NCBI GenBank assembly: GCA_045564915.1
Contig: JBJLGL010000013.1
Location: forward strand, 1 to 64,000
Source of the DNA: JAQWRV01 sp045564915
Lineage (GTDB): Bacteria; Pseudomonadota; Alphaproteobacteria; Rhodospirillales; Rhodospirillaceae
DNA: 64,000 nucleotides
Direction of reading: 5' to 3'
Below, one piece after another: positions 43,977-54,214 of this stretch. The notes under the pieces were generated by a model. It was not told the origin of the DNA. It did no database searches and saw only the letters and a list, made by a program, of their open reading frames with translations. The position numbers and the translations under genes are program-made. Each line of letters starts with the position of its first letter. The first letter of the stretch is position 1.

Positions 43977-46901
43977 ATGAAGAGACCCCAGCGAGCCCTT
44001 AAACAAAGCACCTCGTCAACAATGCCGACGGACCTTGTTGAACACCAGTCTTCTATCAGCGTACGGGGCGCTCGTGAGCATAACCTTCAAAACATTACGG
44101 TGAACTTACCGCGCAATAAGCTAGTAGTAATTACCGGACTTTCGGGCTCTGGCAAATCTTCTCTGGCATTCGATACTATTTATGCAGAGGGCCAACGCCG
44201 ATATGTAGAAAGTCTATCTGCATACGCCCGTCAGTTTCTGGAGCTCATGCAAAAACCAGAAGTAGAATCTATTGATGGCTTATCACCCGCCATCTCTATT
44301 GAGCAAAAAACAACAAGTAAGAACCCACGCTCAACCGTAGGCACTGTCACAGAGATCCATGACTACATGCGTCTACTATGGGCTCGTATTGGGGTCCCAT
44401 ACTCACCAGCTACTGGCCTACCAATCACAGCCCAGACCGTTACTCAAATGGTGGATCGCATCATGGCGATGGGTGATGGAATAAGGCTCTACATTCTAGC
44501 GCCAATTGTTAGAGGGCGAAAAGGTGAATACCGCAAAGATCTCTCGGATTTGCAAAAGGCCGGTTTTCAACGTGTCAAAGTTGACGGAACTCACTATGAA
44601 ATTGATGGCGTACCAACACTAAATAAGAAACTTAAACACAATATTGAAGTGGTGGTCGACCGCGTGATCATTCGAGATGGTCTCCAAAGTCGTCTAGCTG
44701 ACAGCCTAGAAACAGCACTCAGCTTTACAGATGGAATTGCTTTTACTGAAAATGCTGATACTGAAGAACGGATAGTGTTATCGTCCAAGTTCGCCTGCCC
44801 TGTCTCTGGTTTTACTATTGACGAAATAGAACCAAGGCTCTTTTCCTTCAATAACCCCTTTGGTGCCTGCCCCAGTTGCGATGGCCTTGGCGTGCGAATG
44901 CATTTTGACCCTGATCTAGTCATACCTAACAAAACTTTATCGCTCTCTGGCGGTGCAATTGTTCCTTGGTCGAATACTTCACCGCCCTCGCATTATTACC
45001 TCCAGGCTCTCCGTGGAATTGTGCAATTTTGCCAGTCGTCACATCCTAGCGCAACGCTGGATACACCATGGAAGAAACTTCCCAAGAAGGTGCGAGATGC
45101 CATCCTCTACGGTACAGGTAATGAGTCTATTCTGATTAAATTTAGTGATGGCAAACGCAAATTTGAGACTGAAAAACCCTTCGAAGGCGTAATGAATAAC
45201 CTCGCGCGCCGCTGGCGTGATACCGATTCTACGTGGATCAGAGACGAACTCTCCAAGTATCAAACTAGCCAAGTTTGCGACGTCTGTAATGGACAGCGGC
45301 TTAGGGCCGAATCTCTGGCTGTGAAAATAAACGACAAAAATGTGAGCGAGGTATCTGAGTTATCAATTGCAGCCGCTCATGACTGGTTCTCTAAATTAAA
45401 GGAAAGGCTCTCGCGAAAAGAAGTTGAGATAGCTAAACGTATTCTTCGCGAGATTGATGAGAGATTAGGATTTCTTAATAATGTCGGGTTAGAATACCTT
45501 ACTTTAGCTAGAAATGCTGGAACTCTGTCTGGCGGTGAAAGCCAGCGTATCCGTCTAGCCTCCCAGATTGGCTCCGGTCTCACCGGAGTACTCTATGTAT
45601 TAGATGAGCCCTCTATTGGATTGCATCAGCGCGACAATGCGCGTCTGCTAGAAACCCTCCGGCATCTGCGTGATATCGGCAACACTGTTATCGTTGTCGA
45701 GCACGATGAAGAGGCTATTCGCGCTGCCGACCATTTACTTGATATGGGGCCGGGCGCTGGGATACACGGTGGCAAGATAGTCGCGGAAGGTGATCTAGAA
45801 GAAATCATGCGTTCGGATGTGTCACTCACAGCTGCATACCTTACTGGTAAACTCAAGATTCCAGTACCAAGCAAACGGCGGAAAGGAAATGGCAAATCCA
45901 TCATTGTCAAGGGAGCTGAGGTTAATAATCTTAAGAGCCTAGACGCGACTTTTCCACTGGGTGTTTTTACCTGCGTAACTGGTGTGTCAGGAGGTGGTAA
46001 GTCCTCTCTTGTCCTAGAAACCCTATATAAAGCACTAGCCAAGACCCTTCATGGCGCTCGAGCAATACCAGGCCAGTATAAAAAAATAGACGGCCTTCAC
46101 CATATTGATAAGATTGTGGATATTGATCAAAGCCCCATTGGCCGGACACCCCGCTCAAATCCAGCCACGTACACGGGTGCTTTTACTCCCATACGTGATT
46201 GGTTTTCAGAACTACCTGAAGCTAAGAGTCGGGGTTATAAACCTGGCCGTTTCTCTTTTAATGTAAAGGGTGGTCGCTGCGAAGCGTGCAGGGGTGATGG
46301 CTTAATCAAAATAGAGATGCACTTTCTTCCTGATATTTACGTTACCTGTGATGTTTGTAGTGGCAGGCGTTATAATAGGGAAACACTCGATATTAAGTTC
46401 AAGGGCAAATCAATAGCTGATGTACTTGATATGACGGTGGAAGAAGGCGTCATATTTTTCAAGGCAGTGCCTGCAATCCGTGATAAAATGCGTCTGCTTC
46501 AACAAGTTGGACTTGACTACATACATTTAGGGCAACAGGCAACAACTCTCTCTGGTGGAGAAGCTCAAAGAGTCAAGTTAGCTAAAGAACTCTCGAAAAG
46601 AGCTACCGGCCGTACTCTATATATTCTTGATGAACCGACAACTGGATTGCATTTCGAGGATGTACGAAAGCTTCTCGAAGTCCTCCACCACCTTGTTGAA
46701 GCAGGTAACACAATCATTGTTATAGAACACAATCTAGAGGTTATAAAAACTGCAGACTACATTATCGATATCGGGCCAGAGGGTGGTGACGGTGGCGGGG
46801 AGATTATTGCTAGTGGTAACCCCGAAACAGTTTCGAGGATTAAGGATAGTTATACTGGTCAATATTTGAAGGCCGTCTTGGCTGTCGAGAGAAAGGAATA
46901 A
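43977..46901 (+). CDS. uvrA: Excinuclease ABC subunit A
   Basis: The 974-residue protein recognises DNA damage for nucleotide excision repair and receives Mfd-bound complexes. It has two ABC ATPase modules: Walker [14 protein letters not shown] near residue 54 and [13 protein letters not shown] near 668, with signatures [12 protein letters not shown] near 517 and [15 protein letters not shown] near 860. Zinc fingers occur near 270-300 (CPVSGF to CPSC) and 768-800 (CEACRGDG to CDVCSG). Length is normal. The start is uncertain among a TTG at 43956, ATG at 43977 and ATG at 44022, since none has a good ribosome binding site; the family domain begins after all three. Confidence 0.97.
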   Translation: MKRPQRALKQSTSSTMPTDLVEHQSSISVRGAREHNLQNITVNLPRNKLVVITGLSGSGKSSLAFDTIYAEGQRRYVESLSAYARQFLELMQKPEVESIDGLSPAISIEQKTTSKNPRSTVGTVTEIHDYMRLLWARIGVPYSPATGLPITAQTVTQMVDRIMAMGDGIRLYILAPIVRGRKGEYRKDLSDLQKAGFQRVKVDGTHYEIDGVPTLNKKLKHNIEVVVDRVIIRDGLQSRLADSLETALSFTDGIAFTENADTEERIVLSSKFACPVSGFTIDEIEPRLFSFNNPFGACPSCDGLGVRMHFDPDLVIPNKTLSLSGGAIVPWSNTSPPSHYYLQALRGIVQFCQSSHPSATLDTPWKKLPKKVRDAILYGTGNESILIKFSDGKRKFETEKPFEGVMNNLARRWRDTDSTWIRDELSKYQTSQVCDVCNGQRLRAESLAVKINDKNVSEVSELSIAAAHDWFSKLKERLSRKEVEIAKRILREIDERLGFLNNVGLEYLTLARNAGTLSGGESQRIRLASQIGSGLTGVLYVLDEPSIGLHQRDNARLLETLRHLRDIGNTVIVVEHDEEAIRAADHLLDMGPGAGIHGGKIVAEGDLEEIMRSDVSLTAAYLTGKLKIPVPSKRRKGNGKSIIVKGAEVNNLKSLDATFPLGVFTCVTGVSGGGKSSLVLETLYKALAKTLHGARAIPGQYKKIDGLHHIDKIVDIDQSPIGRTPRSNPATYTGAFTPIRDWFSELPEAKSRGYKPGRFSFNVKGGRCEACRGDGLIKIEMHFLPDIYVTCDVCSGRRYNRETLDIKFKGKSIADVLDMTVEEGVIFFKAVPAIRDKMRLLQQVGLDYIHLGQQATTLSGGEAQRVKLAKELSKRATGRTLYILDEPTTGLHFEDVRKLLEVLHHLVEAGNTIIVIEHNLEVIKTADYIIDIGPEGGDGGGEIIASGNPETVSRIKDSYTGQYLKAVLAVERKE

Positions 46902-47011
46902 CCACCAAAAAAAATAATAAATTCGCGAGCCACTCTACCCATTGCGCAGAGCCTTAATATGACCCAATATCGCATTACAGAGCTTAAGGCTACATAACTG
47001 GGAGAGACTAA

Positions 47012-47758
47012 ATGAAACATAAAATCATAATTGCTCTCTGCTATCTCCTATTCACCTTTGCCATGCCTCCCTTCAATCTAGCGGAGGCGCAGAATGGACC
47101 CATGGTGCCAGAGATTGCGCCCCGCCCGCAGTCTGGACCTATGTCATTTTTTGTCGCTAGCGTGGGCCTAGGGGACGGTGCCAATCTAGGCGGTTTAGTA
47201 GGAGCTGACGCACACTGCCAGAAACTTGCAGAGAACTCAGGCATGCCTGGAGCGAAAGACCGTGTATGGCGGGCCTTTCTGTCTACTCAGGCAACTATCG
47301 ATGAACCTGCTATTAACGCGCGAGATCGAATTGGGAATGGTCCTTGGTATAATGCTAAAGGTGTACGTATTGCGACTAATCTAGGCCATTTACTCGGCGA
47401 TACGCTCGCCGCAGCTCGAAAGGGAAATTACATAAATATTAGGACCGCCTTAACTGAGACTGGCGAGATAGTGCCAGGTGAAATCAAGATTGTCGGAATG
47501 GAGGACAGGCGCAATCAACATGATATTCTTACCGGCAGTCAGGTGGACGGTACAGCGTTTACCGATAACTTTGACCGAACCTGTAGCAACTGGACGAGCA
47601 ATCGAGATGACGGTAGTGCTAATATAGGTCACCACGATCGTATAACCAGTTTTTCTAGTCAATCATGGATCGACGCTCATCCATCGAGAGGATGCAGTCA
47701 GGCCAATTTAATTTCAACCGGTGGTGCGGGTCAGTTTTATTGCTTTGCAGCTAACTAA
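47012..47758 (+). CDS. Secreted lectin-like protein, DUF1554-like
   Basis: The 248-residue protein has a Sec signal peptide (IIIALCYLLFTFAMPPFNLA, cleavage near residue 26). Its mature region shows GGLVGADAHCQKLAENSGMPG near residues 66-86, then VWRAFLST and ARDRIGNGPWYN. The ending CSQANLISTGGAGQFYCFAAN has two cysteines. The pattern recalls the C-type-lectin-like/endostatin-like fold seen in DUF1554 proteins. The function of such secreted proteins is unknown. It follows uvrA by about 110 bases with its own start and appears unrelated to it. I treat the family assignment as moderate. Confidence 0.65.
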   Translation: MKHKIIIALCYLLFTFAMPPFNLAEAQNGPMVPEIAPRPQSGPMSFFVASVGLGDGANLGGLVGADAHCQKLAENSGMPGAKDRVWRAFLSTQATIDEPAINARDRIGNGPWYNAKGVRIATNLGHLLGDTLAAARKGNYINIRTALTETGEIVPGEIKIVGMEDRRNQHDILTGSQVDGTAFTDNFDRTCSNWTSNRDDGSANIGHHDRITSFSSQSWIDAHPSRGCSQANLISTGGAGQFYCFAAN

Positions 47759-48072
47759 CAATAAATATTAGCATTTAGAAAATTAAGCTTGTTAGGGCCG
47801 ATTTGCAAACTGCCTGTAGTGGGTCCGGCAAGCACAATTCTAGAGATGATAGTTCTATAGCGTTTCACTGCCATAGGGATAGTTTGGAAATTAGAGGACG
47901 AGTTCTTCATGAACGTACGAACTAGTTCAGGCATAGCATAGGCCTATCCCGATAAACGAATTCTAGTGGCTCTTAGGCCATATGAATGCCTCAAGAGCTA
48001 TACTTGTTCTTTAGTAATGCTCTCAACCAGAGAACTTTCTACCCAAGCGTCGTTTCAAGATTTCCAGGCTGT
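47759..48072. other. Gap with short palindromes downstream of the lectin-like gene
   Basis: These 314 bases hold no ORF of note. GAACTAGTTC (47919-47928) and ATAGGCCTAT (47938-47947) are perfect ten-base palindromes placed ten bases apart. A bulged hairpin (GCTCTTAGGC paired with GCCTCAAGAGC) lies near 47970-48000, without a T-run. They may be regulator sites or chance. Confidence 0.3.
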
Positions 48073-48237
48073 CTAATCTTCTTCGAAATCAATATCGCAC
48101 GGACGTCCAAGCGCGTAGTTAAGATCATCTGAACCCAGTGATATCTCTTCATCGAGATCAAGGTTGTCTAACTCAGCATCGACGTCAACATATGTACGGT
48201 CTAGTCCACCCTCGGAAAATGAATACGGACCAATCAT
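48073..48237 (-). CDS. 54-residue acidic peptide of unknown function
   Basis: A short ORF reads Met-Ile-Gly-Pro-Tyr-Ser to the ending RPCDIDFEED. It has a strong ribosome binding site (AGAGGAG about nine bases before the ATG). The product is very acidic (over a third Asp/Glu), with a single Cys near residue 47 and a Leu/Asp-rich middle. No known family is recognised. It lies 251 bases after the DUF1838 copy 2 stop on the same strand. The first DUF1838 gene also has a small acidic ORF next to it, so a peptide-protein pairing is possible, but the two peptides share no sequence I can align. Confidence 0.55.
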   Translation of the reverse strand: MIGPYSFSEGGLDRTYVDVDAELDNLDLDEEISLGSDDLNYALGRPCDIDFEED

Positions 48238-48488
48238 AACCTTACTCCTCTGAAATAGTATTACGACACATCACAGAGCCTCGCCCGCGAAGGTAAACAG
48301 CTTATTAATAAGCAGGATAATTTAATTTCAATTTTTGGAAAAATAGCGCGATAGTAGAGTAATGGCACTAGAACTATCTTAATACATTTCCTTAAATCAC
48401 TCAGAGCTATACTATATGCTTAGAAAAAACGCTCTTAGATAGAGTTCAAAACATCTAGAAGTGATAACACAAACTATAAGAATGTCAC

Positions 48489-49364
48489 TCAGCGATCAAA
48501 TCGCTCTGGTGGTTGATCTAGTCTCGCAATAAAATCCTTGGCGATATCCGGGTGGTATTCTCTTACCAAATTGCGTAATCGTGGATGCATATCGTCTACC
48601 TTGAAACATTTTGCACCACTGATCCGAGTGATTAAAGTGCCTTCTTGATCCTTCATATTCATCCAGGGATGCCAACTTTGAATTATATGCGTTGTCATCG
48701 TAGCTGGTGCACTGGGCAGTTCTGGATTTAGTATATCTCGTACACTTCCATGGTACGTAGAAAGATCATTCGCCCTAAAGGAGTCCTGCCCTTCTCGTTC
48801 AACTTGTACATTCACATCGCTCAAGAGCCATACATTATCACCAGCAATTTCAGCAGGGCCAAGGGTTCCTGATCTTCTAATATCTGCACCTGGCAAGGCT
48901 GTTTGACTTAAAGGTCCCGTGTTATCAAATCTACGAGTTAAAGGCCCCATAATCAAAGGAACCTCTTCATAATTTTCCCCATTGTAGGGATTACGCCACG
49001 AATTTAGATAAGCGTCAGTTTCGACATCTGTTTTATAAACAATCTCCATTGACGTTACGTCCATAGTATCATCATCACCATGTACTACTTTCTTGAATAA
49101 TATAACATTCAGGGTCCATAGCGGCGTAATATTGCCATTTATAGATCCATACTTATTTCCTCTCAGCCACCAAATAAGAGGGCGATCATCAGCTGCGTAA
49201 ATAAGTTTTCTCTGCAATAGACCAAGTGTATCTCTACCCTTTGGATCGAGGTCACGAGATTTAATTTCCGCTAAACTTTCTTTACTTGAGACGAAGGGAG
49301 CGCCAACTCCTAGTCCCGCAAGACCACCTAAAACTAGCCTTCGCTTCATGATAGTATCCGCCAT
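48489..49364 (-). CDS. Tat-signal DUF1838 family protein, copy 2
   Basis: The 291-residue protein starts with MKRRLVLGGLAGLG, a Tat-like leader with Lys-Arg-Arg. The DUF1838 pattern follows: MEIVYKTDVETDAYLNSWRNPYNGENYEEVPL near 105-137, with LMGP-like GPLTRRFDN after it. The two copies are diverged; copy 1 has SRREVAFHCDMETG in the same place. Function is unknown. Starts at 49370 (TTG), 49364 (ATG) and 49349 (ATG) are possible; I chose 49364, and the leader is intact in all. It begins 14 bases after the binding-protein gene, so the two are almost certainly co-transcribed. Confidence 0.8.
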   Translation of the reverse strand: MADTIMKRRLVLGGLAGLGVGAPFVSSKESLAEIKSRDLDPKGRDTLGLLQRKLIYAADDRPLIWWLRGNKYGSINGNITPLWTLNVILFKKVVHGDDDTMDVTSMEIVYKTDVETDAYLNSWRNPYNGENYEEVPLIMGPLTRRFDNTGPLSQTALPGADIRRSGTLGPAEIAGDNVWLLSDVNVQVEREGQDSFRANDLSTYHGSVRDILNPELPSAPATMTTHIIQSWHPWMNMKDQEGTLITRISGAKCFKVDDMHPRLRNLVREYHPDIAKDFIARLDQPPERFDR

Positions 49365-49378
49365 ATTCAAAAATAATC

Positions 49379-50911
49379 CTAATCCATCACTTCGATCGCG
49401 TGGTAGGGAATAAAGTCATAATAAGCTCCATAATTCTCTGCAGAAATGACTGATGACCCTAATGCATCAACCATAATCCCGGGCCACAAAAAAACACCAG
49501 GTGGGTTCTCATATTCTCGTCTAGTCACATTCTGCATTAATCTATCGACTTCCTCTATACTAACTGCGCCCTGCGCTTGCCGTACAAAATTAATGGTTAC
49601 TTCATCACAAAAATAGGGCGGATAGTTTCCTGTCTGGCCTAAACACGATCTATAGCGATAATCGCCAAGGGGATCTAAACCACGCCCAAAATTTCCAAAC
49701 ATTTCCGCTTTGAAATCACCGCTAAACATCATCGATGTCATCTGCCCAACTCCTGCACTAAGGAGCGACAAGTTTACACCTATCTTACGTAGATCTTCTG
49801 CCGCCTGTTGATACACCAACATATCATCAGCACCGGAGAGAGAAATACGAATTGAAAGATCCAAGCCAGCTCCATATCCAGCCTCTCCAAGCAACGCTTT
49901 AGCTTTCTCAGGGTCATACACATAAGGTGGAAGGCTTTCCACATGACCTGGTGCGCCGGGTAGAACTAGTTGACCGAGCAACTTGCCTCGACCATCTAAC
50001 AGAAGATCCGATATACGCTGGCGATTAATTCCAAAATTAAGTGCTAAGCGCACGCGTGAGTCATTGATCGGACTGTCTTCCGAGACATGCTCTTTGGCAA
50101 AAGTCATATACATAACACGTGTTGTTACGCGTTCTACCATTCGCCCTCCGATAGATTCAATCAGAGCTCGATCTCCTGTTCCCATTTGCAACGCAATATC
50201 AATAGCGCTTGCACTAAGGGCCTGTAGGCGTGCTGTTTGATCAGGAACATGGATTAATTCCAGACGCCTGACTGCTGGAGGATTCCAAGCATAGGTATTT
50301 GCCTCATATACTGACCTCACCTCACCTCTTTCCACTACAGAAAACGGTCCTGTATTTGCAGCCGAAGGCTGAGAGGGGTTTCCCTTTCTAATTTGCCAGG
50401 TCTCTGGTTCTGGCAAGCGCCAAATTGCCATACGCCAGGGAAACATAGGATCCGGTTGTTTCAGGATTATGCTTACAGTATCGGCACTCAGAGCTACTGC
50501 CCGCTCAATATTGGCCAGACTACTACCAACTGTCCAAGACCTACCTTTTGGTGTCTGCATATCAGCTACAGACGCAGTAATTGCCTCAGCAGTAAAGGGG
50601 ACACCATTAGAAAATATGACACCTTTTCTTATGGTTAATTGCCATACCTTTGACCCTGTTGTCTCCCATGCAGTAAGCAACCAGGGCAAAACTTTACCTT
50701 CACGTCCAATCACGACAAGCGGGTCATATGTCACCTGCGAACTCACTGATGACGGCAGAGACAGTGCTCGGTATGGATTATCTGGCTCCGGTGCTACTAG
50801 AGGGGTTGCAATACGTAGCGCAACCTCCGCTTGCACTACACCTCCAAATAGAAAAATATTTCCCATGGCCAACAGAAAGAAGCAAAGATTATTCAACATT
50901 AAATCCCTCAT
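49379..50911 (-). CDS. ABC transporter substrate-binding protein (peptide/nickel SBP_bac_5 family)
   Basis: The 510-residue protein has a signal peptide (LCFFLLAMGNIFLFGGVVQA, cleavage near residue 28) and the SBP_bac_5 domain: LPWLLTAWETTGSKVWQLTIRKGVIFSNG near 74-103, the pattern RLALNFGINRQRISDLLL near 290-307, and DPEKAKALLGEAGYG near 332. Such proteins carry oligopeptides, nickel or opines to an ABC permease. No permease or ATPase gene follows, so it either serves a transporter elsewhere or has a receptor role. Its downstream partner is DUF1838 copy 2. The upstream region contains no gene for 351 bases. Confidence 0.9.
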   Translation of the reverse strand: MRDLMLNNLCFFLLAMGNIFLFGGVVQAEVALRIATPLVAPEPDNPYRALSLPSSVSSQVTYDPLVVIGREGKVLPWLLTAWETTGSKVWQLTIRKGVIFSNGVPFTAEAITASVADMQTPKGRSWTVGSSLANIERAVALSADTVSIILKQPDPMFPWRMAIWRLPEPETWQIRKGNPSQPSAANTGPFSVVERGEVRSVYEANTYAWNPPAVRRLELIHVPDQTARLQALSASAIDIALQMGTGDRALIESIGGRMVERVTTRVMYMTFAKEHVSEDSPINDSRVRLALNFGINRQRISDLLLDGRGKLLGQLVLPGAPGHVESLPPYVYDPEKAKALLGEAGYGAGLDLSIRISLSGADDMLVYQQAAEDLRKIGVNLSLLSAGVGQMTSMMFSGDFKAEMFGNFGRGLDPLGDYRYRSCLGQTGNYPPYFCDEVTINFVRQAQGAVSIEEVDRLMQNVTRREYENPPGVFLWPGIMVDALGSSVISAENYGAYYDFIPYHAIEVMD

Positions 50912-51262
50912 AGGCTTTTAAACACAGAAGAAGATTTAACTCATTCATGCCATCGCCTAATACTTTCTTGAAGATTATCATTCTATCTTCATATTTATTA
51001 CTCGGATTAATGATTGCATTCTGCGTATGAACTACATTGAATTCATAGAGTAGCATCAGTTAGTCTTCCATTTCTCCTATTCTAAGGGATTAGATCCACC
51101 TAAAAATACTCCCATATGAGTAAGTCATATCCTAAACCGCATCCCTAATTCTCTAGTTTTCATCATGATTCAGTTGGGAAATCTACTTAATATAAAATAG
51201 AAAAGCTCTATTACTCAAATCGGAATAATAACTCGTGAGTTCTAAGGTTGCTTTCTTGATAT
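50912..51262. other. Gap upstream of the substrate-binding protein gene
   Basis: The 351 bases are A/T-rich, and several short stop-rich stretches on both strands exclude a gene. They probably contain the promoter of the binding protein operon. I see no clear operator or terminator. Confidence 0.3.
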
Positions 51263-51682
51263 TTAGTTGGATACTTTTTCATCTAATAACGAAGTACCCT
51301 CCCAACGCTCACGAATATCATATCTAACTAGTGCTTCATCAACCGACTTCGATGTAATTCCGCGCCAAAATCCAAGGGCTTCCCACTTCTCAAATGGTCC
51401 ATACATTTCTAGTTCCTTGCCAGACGCAAGTGAGGTAAAGCTGGTATCAGAATATTCACCACCAAAAACCCAGTAAATCTTAGCGTTAATGTCTTCCGCA
51501 GACGTAAGCACATACCGAATCATAGCATTGTCAATTGTCTTGCCAGTTATACTTCGCCAGAAGTCCCTAGCCTCACGCTCTGAAAAAGGCCCATAGACCT
51601 CCTTCTCTTTGCCATCCACGAGTTGCTCGAAAGACGTATCGGCGTATTCTCCTCCGATAACAAAGAAATTCTGTTCAACCAT
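51263..51682 (-). CDS. Tandem double DUF4170 protein
   Basis: The 139-residue protein consists of two copies of one unit: FFVIGGEYADTSFEQL with KEVYGPFSEREARDFWRS and IDNAMIRYVL (residues 6-60), and YWVFGGEYSDTSFTSL with EMYGPFEKWEALGFWRG and VDEALVRYDI (70-124). The GGEY-DTSF and W-R-x-I-T signatures are those of DUF4170. In alphaproteobacteria these are normally single-unit proteins, so an internal duplication appears to have occurred. The function is unknown. It is divergent from trmFO, with a 124-base gap. Confidence 0.82.
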   Translation of the reverse strand: MVEQNFFVIGGEYADTSFEQLVDGKEKEVYGPFSEREARDFWRSITGKTIDNAMIRYVLTSAEDINAKIYWVFGGEYSDTSFTSLASGKELEMYGPFEKWEALGFWRGITSKSVDEALVRYDIRERWEGTSLLDEKVSN

Positions 51683-51806
51683 AATATCCTCTTACTTTAT
51701 CTAGCATCATACTATAAGCACTTCGGTATAGTCATGAAGTGGCTCTATTCACTATGTGTGAGCTATGACACTATAATTTGTATTCTAATTCGGCTTTGTC
51801 ACATAT

Positions 51807-53201
51807 ATGAAAAAAACACTAAACCCTATTCACATTATCGGTGGAGGACTGGCTGGTTGTGAGGCTGCTTGGCAAATCGCCCGTCAAGGTGCCCCTGTAA
51901 TTATTCATGAAATGCGTCCTGACCGAAAGACAGAAGCCCATGAAACTAGTACGCTAGCCGAATTGGTCTGCTCTAATTCTTTCAGGTCCGACGACGCTGC
52001 ATATAATGCTGTCGGCCTATTACATCAAGAGATGCGGGCTCTCAGCTCTCTAATTCTCTCAACAGGTGACACTCATAAAGTACCTGCCGGCGGGGCGCTA
52101 GCTGTCGATAGAAAAGGGTTCGCAGACGCTGTGCAACATGCAATTATTTCTGAACCCCTAATTTCAGTAAATCGAGGTGAAATAAACGGTCTTCCCCCAG
52201 AGGAGTGGGATAACGTCATAATAGCCACTGGACCTTTAACATCCCCTCCATTAGGAGAAGCTATCTGCAGGCTAACTGGTCATGAATCACTTTACTTCTT
52301 TGACGCTATCGCACCTATTGTTACCAAAGATAGTATTAACTTTGATAAAGCCTGGTTTCAGTCCCGCTATGATAAGGGAGAGGGCTCTGACTACATCAAT
52401 TGCCCTATGGATGAACAGCAGTATGATCGATTTCATGAAGCGCTATTGACTGCCGAGAAAATTGAATTCAAGGAATGGGAGAAGAACACGCCTTATTTTG
52501 AAGGGTGCTTACCTATTGAAGTCATGGCAGAACGAGGACGTGATACGTTAAGGTTTGGTCCCATGAAACCTGTGGGCCTAACTAACCCTCATTTGCCCGG
52601 AAAACAGAAGTGTGCTGTCGTACAACTTCGTCAGGATAATTCTTTAGGGACGTTATATAATATTGTCGGGTTCCAAACAAAACTCAAGTATGCCGCACAG
52701 AAAGAAGTATTCCGACTTATTCCAGGCCTTGAGAATGCAGAGTTTGTTCGTTTAGGTGGCATACACCGAAACACATTTATCAATTCACCAAAACTTTTAG
52801 ACAAAACTTTATGTTTAACCACCGCACCCAGATTGCGCTTTGCTGGACAAATCACAGGTTGTGAAGGTTATGTAGAGAGTGCAGGAATAGGCCTGTTAGC
52901 AGGGCGTTTTGCCGCCGCTAAGAAGCTAGGATATTCATTCTTAGCACCTCCCAAGACAACAGCGCTTGGTGCTCTATTAAGTCATATAACAAGCGATGCT
53001 CATTCCCATAGCTATCAACCCATGAATGTCAATTTCGGCCTATTTCCTGATTTGTTAGGCGATGACGGGAAGCAGGATAACGGTAGACGCCTTAAAGGCC
53101 GCGATCGGAAGCGGGGATATACTCAACGAGCTGCCCGTGATTTCCAGATATGGTTAGAAGAAATAAAGGAGGATACAATTACTCCATATGCTGGTGTCTA
53201 A
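51807..53201 (+). CDS. trmFO: Methylenetetrahydrofolate-tRNA-(uracil-5-)-methyltransferase TrmFO
   Basis: The 464-residue enzyme makes ribothymidine at position 54 of tRNA using methylene-THF and FAD. It has the dinucleotide motif [17 protein letters not shown] near residues 9-25, the conserved [17 protein letters not shown] near 47-63 with the catalytic Cys, a second conserved Cys in [14 protein letters not shown] near 351, and GLLAGRFAA after it. Length is normal. The ATG at 51807 has no strong ribosome binding site. It converges on the squalene/phytoene synthase-like gene with only 22 bases between. Confidence 0.96.
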   Translation: MKKTLNPIHIIGGGLAGCEAAWQIARQGAPVIIHEMRPDRKTEAHETSTLAELVCSNSFRSDDAAYNAVGLLHQEMRALSSLILSTGDTHKVPAGGALAVDRKGFADAVQHAIISEPLISVNRGEINGLPPEEWDNVIIATGPLTSPPLGEAICRLTGHESLYFFDAIAPIVTKDSINFDKAWFQSRYDKGEGSDYINCPMDEQQYDRFHEALLTAEKIEFKEWEKNTPYFEGCLPIEVMAERGRDTLRFGPMKPVGLTNPHLPGKQKCAVVQLRQDNSLGTLYNIVGFQTKLKYAAQKEVFRLIPGLENAEFVRLGGIHRNTFINSPKLLDKTLCLTTAPRLRFAGQITGCEGYVESAGIGLLAGRFAAAKKLGYSFLAPPKTTALGALLSHITSDAHSHSYQPMNVNFGLFPDLLGDDGKQDNGRRLKGRDRKRGYTQRAARDFQIWLEEIKEDTITPYAGV

Positions 53202-53223
53202 ATTGATTTACATAAACCGCTAA

Positions 53224-54078
53224 CTAGTACTTTTTTCTCCAGGCCTGAAATAGCAAGTTAAATATTCCAGGACGTAGCCGTTCCATTGCAGCATTATATG
53301 GATTGTAGTCCATGCGCTTAATTGAACGAAGATATTGCGTAGCCAAAACTGCAGGTAATAGAATGGGTAATCCCCTCAAATCTACTTGGCCCGACACAAG
53401 CCGCGCCTTCTCAAGAGCCTTTTCAGCCTCAGATCCGATAACTCGAATGACTTCCTTAACCTGCCCCGCAGAGGTGGGCGAATCTAGATCATGAATTGTT
53501 AACCCGAATTTGGTCAACAGTTGCAAAGGTAATACATTCCTTCCCACTTGGACATGATGGAGTAATGCCCTGATTGTACCAGTAAGGGCCCAGCCCAGGC
53601 CAACTCCTTCAGAGGCAAGCATAGTGACTTCGTCTTTGACATCAAGACACTGTAAGCCGAGTAATGATAGATTCGAGGATGTCTGACGGCAGTACGCAAT
53701 CAAATCGTCTAATGTTTTTAGTGATTCATCAGACATATCTTGCTCGCGCGCGTCCAAAACTGCCAGCAATAAGGGTATTGATAACGACGAGTGGATAATA
53801 ACCTCACCTAATGATTCCGCAATTGGAAGTCCCTTAGGCGGGGATTGACCTCTTTCCAGGTTTAAAAGGAGGTCACGCCACCACTGCAAACGCAGTAATC
53901 CTGCCATAGGATCTCTGACGTCCTCACGAATACGTGCGATTTCAGCATTAAAAGCGTATAGGGTAAGTAGCCGCGAACGTAATTTCGCTGGCGCAAAAAG
54001 CGCTGTTAAGAAGCGATCACGATCATTTCGTCTTACAAGTTCACTAATGTAAGATGGTGTGGGTAAAAATGACATCAC
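53224..54078 (-). CDS. Phytoene/squalene synthase-family protein (NDUFAF6-like)
   Basis: The 284-residue protein has the squalene/phytoene synthase fold. The first aspartate motif is altered: REDVRDPMAGLLRLQWWRD near residues 51-69. This form is that of the complex I assembly factor NDUFAF6 and its bacterial relatives (COG1562). The second motif region is not the usual DxxxD. It may therefore lack prenyl synthase activity and instead serve respiratory complex assembly, which I infer from family. It faces left, divergent from hpnC with a gap of about 136 bases. Confidence 0.8.
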   Translation of the reverse strand: MMSFLPTPSYISELVRRNDRDRFLTALFAPAKLRSRLLTLYAFNAEIARIREDVRDPMAGLLRLQWWRDLLLNLERGQSPPKGLPIAESLGEVIIHSSLSIPLLLAVLDAREQDMSDESLKTLDDLIAYCRQTSSNLSLLGLQCLDVKDEVTMLASEGVGLGWALTGTIRALLHHVQVGRNVLPLQLLTKFGLTIHDLDSPTSAGQVKEVIRVIGSEAEKALEKARLVSGQVDLRGLPILLPAVLATQYLRSIKRMDYNPYNAAMERLRPGIFNLLFQAWRKKY

Positions 54079-54214
54079 GATCTTCGCTATTTTGATTGTA
54101 GTACCTAAACTGTAGTATCAACTTCTTATACAATGGCCTCAATCATTTCTTTGTTAGAACAAACCGTTATTCGCAGTTACCTCAATTACTCCTGTGCAAT
54201 TGGTGACCCAAAAG

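Noticed and set aside
47919..48000. Palindromes and bulged hairpin as a terminator for the lectin-like gene
   Set aside because: No T-run follows and the distance from the stop is over 150 bases, so I list the palindromes only as unexplained sequence.
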